Assembly (NCBI GenBank): GCA_022414725.1
Contig: CM039462.1
Location: 96,811,232-96,875,231, forward strand
Source: Microglena sp. YARC
Taxonomy: Eukaryota; Chlorophyta; Chlorophyceae; Chlamydomonadales; Chlamydomonadaceae
Direction: 5' to 3'
DNA length: 64,000 nucleotides
Below the pieces are notes generated by a model, which was not told the DNA's origin, did no database searches, and worked only from the letters and a program-made list of their open reading frames with translations. Positions 58,823-64,000 of this stretch are shown piece by piece. The position numbers were made by a program, and so were the translations under genes. Position 1 is the stretch's first letter. Every line of letters begins with the position of its first letter.

Positions 58823-61800
58823 TCGTGATAATTCAATTACATTTCAAATTCAAACTCATTCCGTGGTGTTTGCAACAGGTCAAATGAGCAAAGTCAAAGC
58901 TGTAGTTATCATTTTCAATTCAATTTTTTTTCAAATAAAAATCCTTTGTGTTGCACAGGGAAATGGATCAGCTCCTGATCTGTAGTGATAATTCAAATTA
59001 AATTAAAATTCAAATATCAATCCTGGTGTTGCACATGTCAAATCGCAAGCCTCAAGATTAGCTTCTGATCATCAAATCAATTCAAATAAACTCCCTTATG
59101 TTCACAGGCAAATGATGCATGCTCAGAGATGTAGTTATAAATTCAAACTTTAAATTCAATTTCAATCATCACCATTCTATGGTTTGCACTAGGTCAAACG
59201 ACGCAAAGATCCTTCAAAACTGGTTATTACATTCAAATTCAAATTCAAAAAACTCCCTTATTATCGCCACAGAAAATGATCGCATGCTCAAGCATGTCGC
59301 TTGATAATTCAAATTAAATTCAAATCAAAATATAATTCCTGTGTTTGCACAGTCAAATGGACGCAAAGCTTCAAAGCATTAGTTGAGCATCAATCAATTC
59401 AAATAAACTCCTTAGTGTCTGCACAGGCAAATGAGCATGGCTCCAGAGATGCTTGATAATTCAAATTAAATCAAATATCAAATACAACTTCCGTGGTGTT
59501 CTCACAGGGCAAATTGACGAAAGGTTCAAACATGTATTTATCATTCAAATTCAAATCTCAAATAAAACTGCCTAGTTTGCACAGGCAAATGATGCAGTGC
59601 TCCACAGCATTGTCGTAGATATTCAAATTAAATTCAAATTTTCAAGTACATTCCCGTTGGGTTTGCACAGGGCAATTAAATAGGGAAAGACTTACAAAGC
59701 CATGAGTGATCATTCCAAATTCAAATTCAATAAACAAATACCTTAGTGTTTGCACAAGGCAAATTGCAGTGGCCTTCCAGACATAGCTGATAAGTCAAAT
59801 TAATTCAATTTAAATACAATTCCGTGGTGTTTCACCAGTCAAATACGCAAAAGCTTCAAACCATTTAGTGATCATTCAATTCCAAATAAAATGCTCTTAG
59901 GTTTGCACAGCGGGCAAATGTATGCATCTCCAGAGCATGTTATTAAATTCAAATTAAATGTCAAAATCAAATATACCAATTCCTGTATGTTTGCAGGCAA
60001 AATCGAGCATTCCAAAAATTCAAATTAAAATCCCTTAGTGCTTCAAGAGCATGTAGTCTGATAATTCATTCAAATATCAATTCAAATCAAATAAACTGTA
60101 GTACATTCATTCAATTTATAATAAATTCAAATAAACTCCCTAGTGTTTGCACAGGGCAAATGATGCAGTGCGCTCCAGCGCATGGTTTGATAATTCAATT
60201 AGGGAATTCCAAATTCAAATACAATTCCGTGGTGTTTGCACAGGTAAATGACGCAAAGGCTTCAAAGCATGTAGTTGATCATTCAATTCAAATTCAAATA
60301 ACTCGTTAGTGTTTGCACAGGCAAATGATGCAGTGGTCCACAAGAGGATGTCGTTGATAATTCAAAATTAAATTCAAATTCAAATATAATTCCGTGGTTT
60401 TGCACAGGTTCAATGACCCAAAGAAACATGTAGTTGATCATTTCAAATTCAAATTCAAATAAACTCACCTTAGTGTTTGCATAGGCAAATGATGCAGGTC
60501 CAGAGCATCTGTCTCGTTGATAATTCAAATTAAATTCAAATTCAATACAATTCCGTGGTGTTCACAGTCAAATGAGCAAAAGCTTCAAAGCATGTAGTTG
60601 ATCATTCAAATTCAAATTCAAATAAACTCCTTAGTGTTTGCACAGGGCAAATGATTGCAGTGGCTCCAGAGCATGTCCGTTGATATTCAAATTAAATTCA
60701 AATTCAATACAATTCCGTGGTGTTTGCACAGGTCAAATGACGCAAAAGCTCAAAGCATGTAGTTGATCATTCAAATTCAAATTCAAATAACCCTTAGTGT
60801 TTGCACAGGGCAAATGATGCAGTGGTCCAGAGCATGTAGTTGATAATTCAAATTAAATTCAAATTCAAATACAATTCCGTGGTGTTTGCACAGGTCAAAA
60901 TGACGCAAAGGCTTCAAAGCATGTAGTTGATCATTCAAATTTCAAATTCAAATAAACTCCTTAGTGTTTGCACAGGGCAAATGATGCAGTGGCTCCAGAG
61001 CATGTAGTTGATAATTCAAATTAAATTCAAATTCAAATACAATTCCGTGGTGTTTGCACAGGTCAAATGACGCAAAAGCTTCAAATGTAGCATGTACAGT
61101 TGATCATTCAAATTCAAATTCAAATAAACCCTTAGTGTTTGCACAGGGCAAATGATGCAGTGGCTCCAGAGCATGTCGTTGATAATTCAAATTAAATTCA
61201 AATTCAAATACAATTCCGTGGTGTTTGCACAGGGCAAATGACGCAAAAGCTTCAAAGCATGTAGTTGATCATTCAAATTCAAATTCAAATAAACTCCCTT
61301 AGTGTTTGCACAGGGCAAATGATGCAGTGGCTCCAGAGCATGTCGTTGATAATTCAAATTAAATTCAAATTCAAATACAATTCCGTGGTGTTTGCACAGG
61401 GCAAATGACGCAAAGGCTTCAAAGCATGTAGTTGATCATTCAAATTCAAATTCAAATAAAATCCCTTAGTGTTTGCACAGGGCAAATGATGCAGTGGCTC
61501 CAGAGCATGTAGTTGATAATTCAAATTAAATTCAAATTCAAATACAATTCCGTGGTGTTTGCACAGGTCAAATGACGCAAAAGCTTCAAAGCATGTAGTT
61601 GATCATTCAAATTCAAATTCAAATCCCTTAGTGTTTGCACAGGGCAAATGATGCAGTGGCTCCAGAGCATGTAGTTGATAATTCAAATTAAATTCAAATT
61701 CAAATACAATTCCGTGGTGTTTGCACAGGTCAAATGACGCAAAAGCTTCAAAGCATGTAGTTGATCATTCAAATTCAAATTCAAATAAAATCCCTTAGTG

Positions 61801-64000
61801 TTTGCACAGGGCAAATGATGCAGTGGCTCCAGAGCATGTAGTTGATAATTCAAATTAAATTTCAAATTCAAATACAATTCCGTGGTGTTTGCACAGGTCA
61901 AATGACGCAAAGGCTTCAAAGCATGTAGTTGATCATTCAAATTCAAATTCAAATAAAATCCCTTAGTGTTTGCACAGGGCAAATGATGCAGTGGCTCCAG
62001 AGCATGTAGTTGATAATTCAAATTAAATTCAAATTCAAATACAATTCCGTGTGTTTTGCACAGGTCAAATGACGCAAAGGCTTCAAAGCATGTAGTTGAT
62101 CATTCAAATTCAAATTCAAATAAAATCCCTTAGTGTTTGCACAGGGCAAATGATGCAGTGGCTCCAGAGCATGTAGTTGATAATTCAAATTAAATTCAAA
62201 TTCAAATACAATTCCGTGGTGTTTGCACAGGTCAAATGACGCAAAAAGCTTCAAAGCATGTAGTTGATCATTCAAATTCAAATTTCAAATAAAATCCCTT
62301 AGTGTTTGCACAGGGCAAATGATGCAGTGGCTCCAGAGCATGTAGTTGATAATTCAAATTAAATTCAAATTCAAATACAATTCCGTGGTGTTTGCACAGG
62401 GCAAATGACGCAAAGGCTTCAAAGCATGTAGTTGATCATTCAAATTCAAATTCAAATAAACTCCCTTAGTGTTTGCACAGGGCAAATGATGCAGTGGCTC
62501 CAGAGCATGTAGTTGATAATTCAAATTAAATTCAAATTCAAATACAATTCCGTGGTGTTTGCACAGGTCAAAATGACGCAAAAGGCTTCAAAGCATGTAG
62601 TTGATCATTCAAATTCAAATTCAAATAAAACTCCCTTAGTGTTTGCACAGGGCAAATGATGCAGTGGCTCCAGAGCATGTCGTTGATAATTCAAATTAAA
62701 TTCAAATTCAAATACAATTCCGTGGTGTTTGCACAGGTCAAATGACGCAAAAGGCTTCAAAGCATGTAGTTGATCATTCAAATTCAAATTCAAATAAAAC
62801 TCCCTTAGTGTTTGCACAGGGCAAATGATGCAGTGGCTCCAGAGCATGTAGTTGATAATTCAAATTAAATTCAAATTCAAATACAATTCCGTGGTGTTTG
62901 CACAGGGCAAATGACGCAAAAGCTTCAAAGCATGTAGTTGATCATTCAAATTCAAATTCAAATAAACTCCCTTAGTGTTTGCACAGGGCAAATGATGCAG
63001 TGGCTCCAGAGCATGTAGTTGATAATTCAAATTAAATTCAAATTCAAATACAATTCCGTGGTGTTTGCACAGGTCAAATGACGCAAAGGCTTCAAAGCAT
63101 GTAGTTGATCATTCAAATTCAAATTCAAATAAAACTCCCTTAGTGTTTGCACAGGGCAAATGATGCAGTGGCTCCAGAGCATGTAGTGATAATTCAAATT
63201 AAATTCAAATTCAAATACAATTCCGTGGTGTTTGCACAGGTCAAATGACGCAAAGCTTCAAAGCATGTAGTTGATCATTCAAATTCAAATTCAAATAAAA
63301 TCCCTTAGTGTTTGCACAGGGCAAATGATGCAGTGGCTCCAGAGCATGTCGTTGATAATTCAAATTAAATTCAAATTCAAATACAATTCCGTGGTGTTTG
63401 CACAGGTCAAATGACGCAAAGGCTTCAAAGCATGTAGTTGATCATTCAAATTCAAATTCAAATAAACTCCCTTAGTGTTTGCACAGGGCAAATGATGCAG
63501 TGGCTCCAGAGCATGTAGTTGATAATTCAAATTAAATTCAAATTCAAATACAATTCCGTGGTGTTTGCACAGGTCAAATGACGCAAAGGCTTCAAAGCAT
63601 GTAGTTGATCATTCAAATTCAAAATTCAAATAAAATCCCTTAGTGTTTGCACAGGGCAAATGATGCAGTGGCTCCAGAGCATGTAGTTGATAATTCAAAT
63701 TAAATTCAAATTCAAATACAATTCCGTGGTGTTTGCACAGGTCAAATGACGCAAAAGCTTCAAAGCATGTAGTTGATCATTCAAATTCAAATTCAAATAA
63801 ACTCCCTTAGTGTTTGCACAGGGCAAATGATGCAGTGGCTCCAGAGCATGTAGTTGATAATTCAAATTAAATTCAAATTCAAATACAATTCCGTGGTGTT
63901 TGCACAGGTCAAATGACGCAAACGCTTCAAAGCATGTAGTTGATCATTCAAATTCAAATTCAAATAAAAATCCCTTAGTGTTTGCACAGGGCAAATGATG
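58823..64000. repeat. AT-rich satellite, period about 168 bp (two 84-bp halves), about 31 units
   Basis: Each unit has one half with 'caattccgtggtgtttgcac' and 'gacgcaaa(a/g)gcttcaaagc', and a sister half with 'cttagtgtttgcacagggc' and 'gatgcagtggctccagagc'. The halves are separated by AT-rich 'ttcaaattcaaattcaaat' linkers. The halves are diverged copies of each other. From about 60,600 on the units are highly uniform; between 58,823 and 60,600 they are noisy. The array runs off the window end. The 168-bp unit equals 56 codons, which explains long accidental open frames. Confidence 0.95.

Noticed and set aside
57767..58985. Long frames of 340-390 codons across the gap
   Set aside because: They consist of undetermined bases (N).
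61683..62847. Repeat protein with LHALEPLHHLPCANT motifs
   Set aside because: The satellite unit is 168 bp, a multiple of three, so frames stay open by arithmetic; units with indels break it and there is no gene context.

Overview
This is eukaryotic nuclear DNA of middling GC content, packed with repeats. It has intron-rich genes, canonical GT-AG introns, tRNA-derived SINEs, several DNA transposons, minisatellites and a 1,000-base run of N. The two recognisable proteins and the repeat-bloated introns fit a chlorophyte green alga, perhaps Dunaliella-like. The species is an inference and was not checked.

The central gene is a complete NFS1 (mitochondrial cysteine desulfurase) on the minus strand, 44,176 down to 22,456. 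Eleven exons can be placed. All splice phases agree, and together they give a 460-residue protein with the PLP lysine (K259), the mobile catalytic cysteine (C384) and an N-terminal mitochondrial presequence. On the opposite strand, 908 bases from the NFS1 start, lies the first exon of a TRAPPC1/BET5-like gene (45,085-45,260). Weaker candidate exons of unidentified minus-strand genes lie at 19,468-20,084 and at 44,840-48,256.

The 3' half of NFS1 (exons 8-11 and introns) occurs three times. The functional copy is 20,373-29,209. A near-identical direct copy is 3,613-12,515; it has frameshifts in two exons and no 5' half. A third copy, 48,643 to about 57,660, runs into the N gap. That third copy also shares 1-3,613 with the first copy, and its indel density rises steeply toward the gap, which looks like unpolished long-read contig ends.

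The most striking observation is that almost every NFS1 exon is flanked inside its introns by tandem copies of its own terminal coding segment together with the adjoining splice site. These exon-edge copies are the units, or the seeds, of the intronic minisatellites. The TRAPPC1 exon shows the same pattern.

Layout: 1-2,840 dispersed repeats and a decayed Ty1/copia RNase H; 2,842-4,494 a CACTA-type element with TCT target duplication; 3,613-12,515 duplicated NFS1 3' half (pseudogene); 13,140-19,220 about 21 copies of a 280-bp satellite; 19,468-20,084 small gene exons; 20,373-29,209 functional NFS1 exons 8-11; 29,210-44,176 NFS1 exons 1-7 with SINEs, MITEs and minisatellites; 44,177-48,642 divergent promoter region, TRAPPC1 exon, SINEs; 48,643-57,822 third copy; 57,823-58,822 gap; 58,823-64,000 AT-rich 168-bp satellite.
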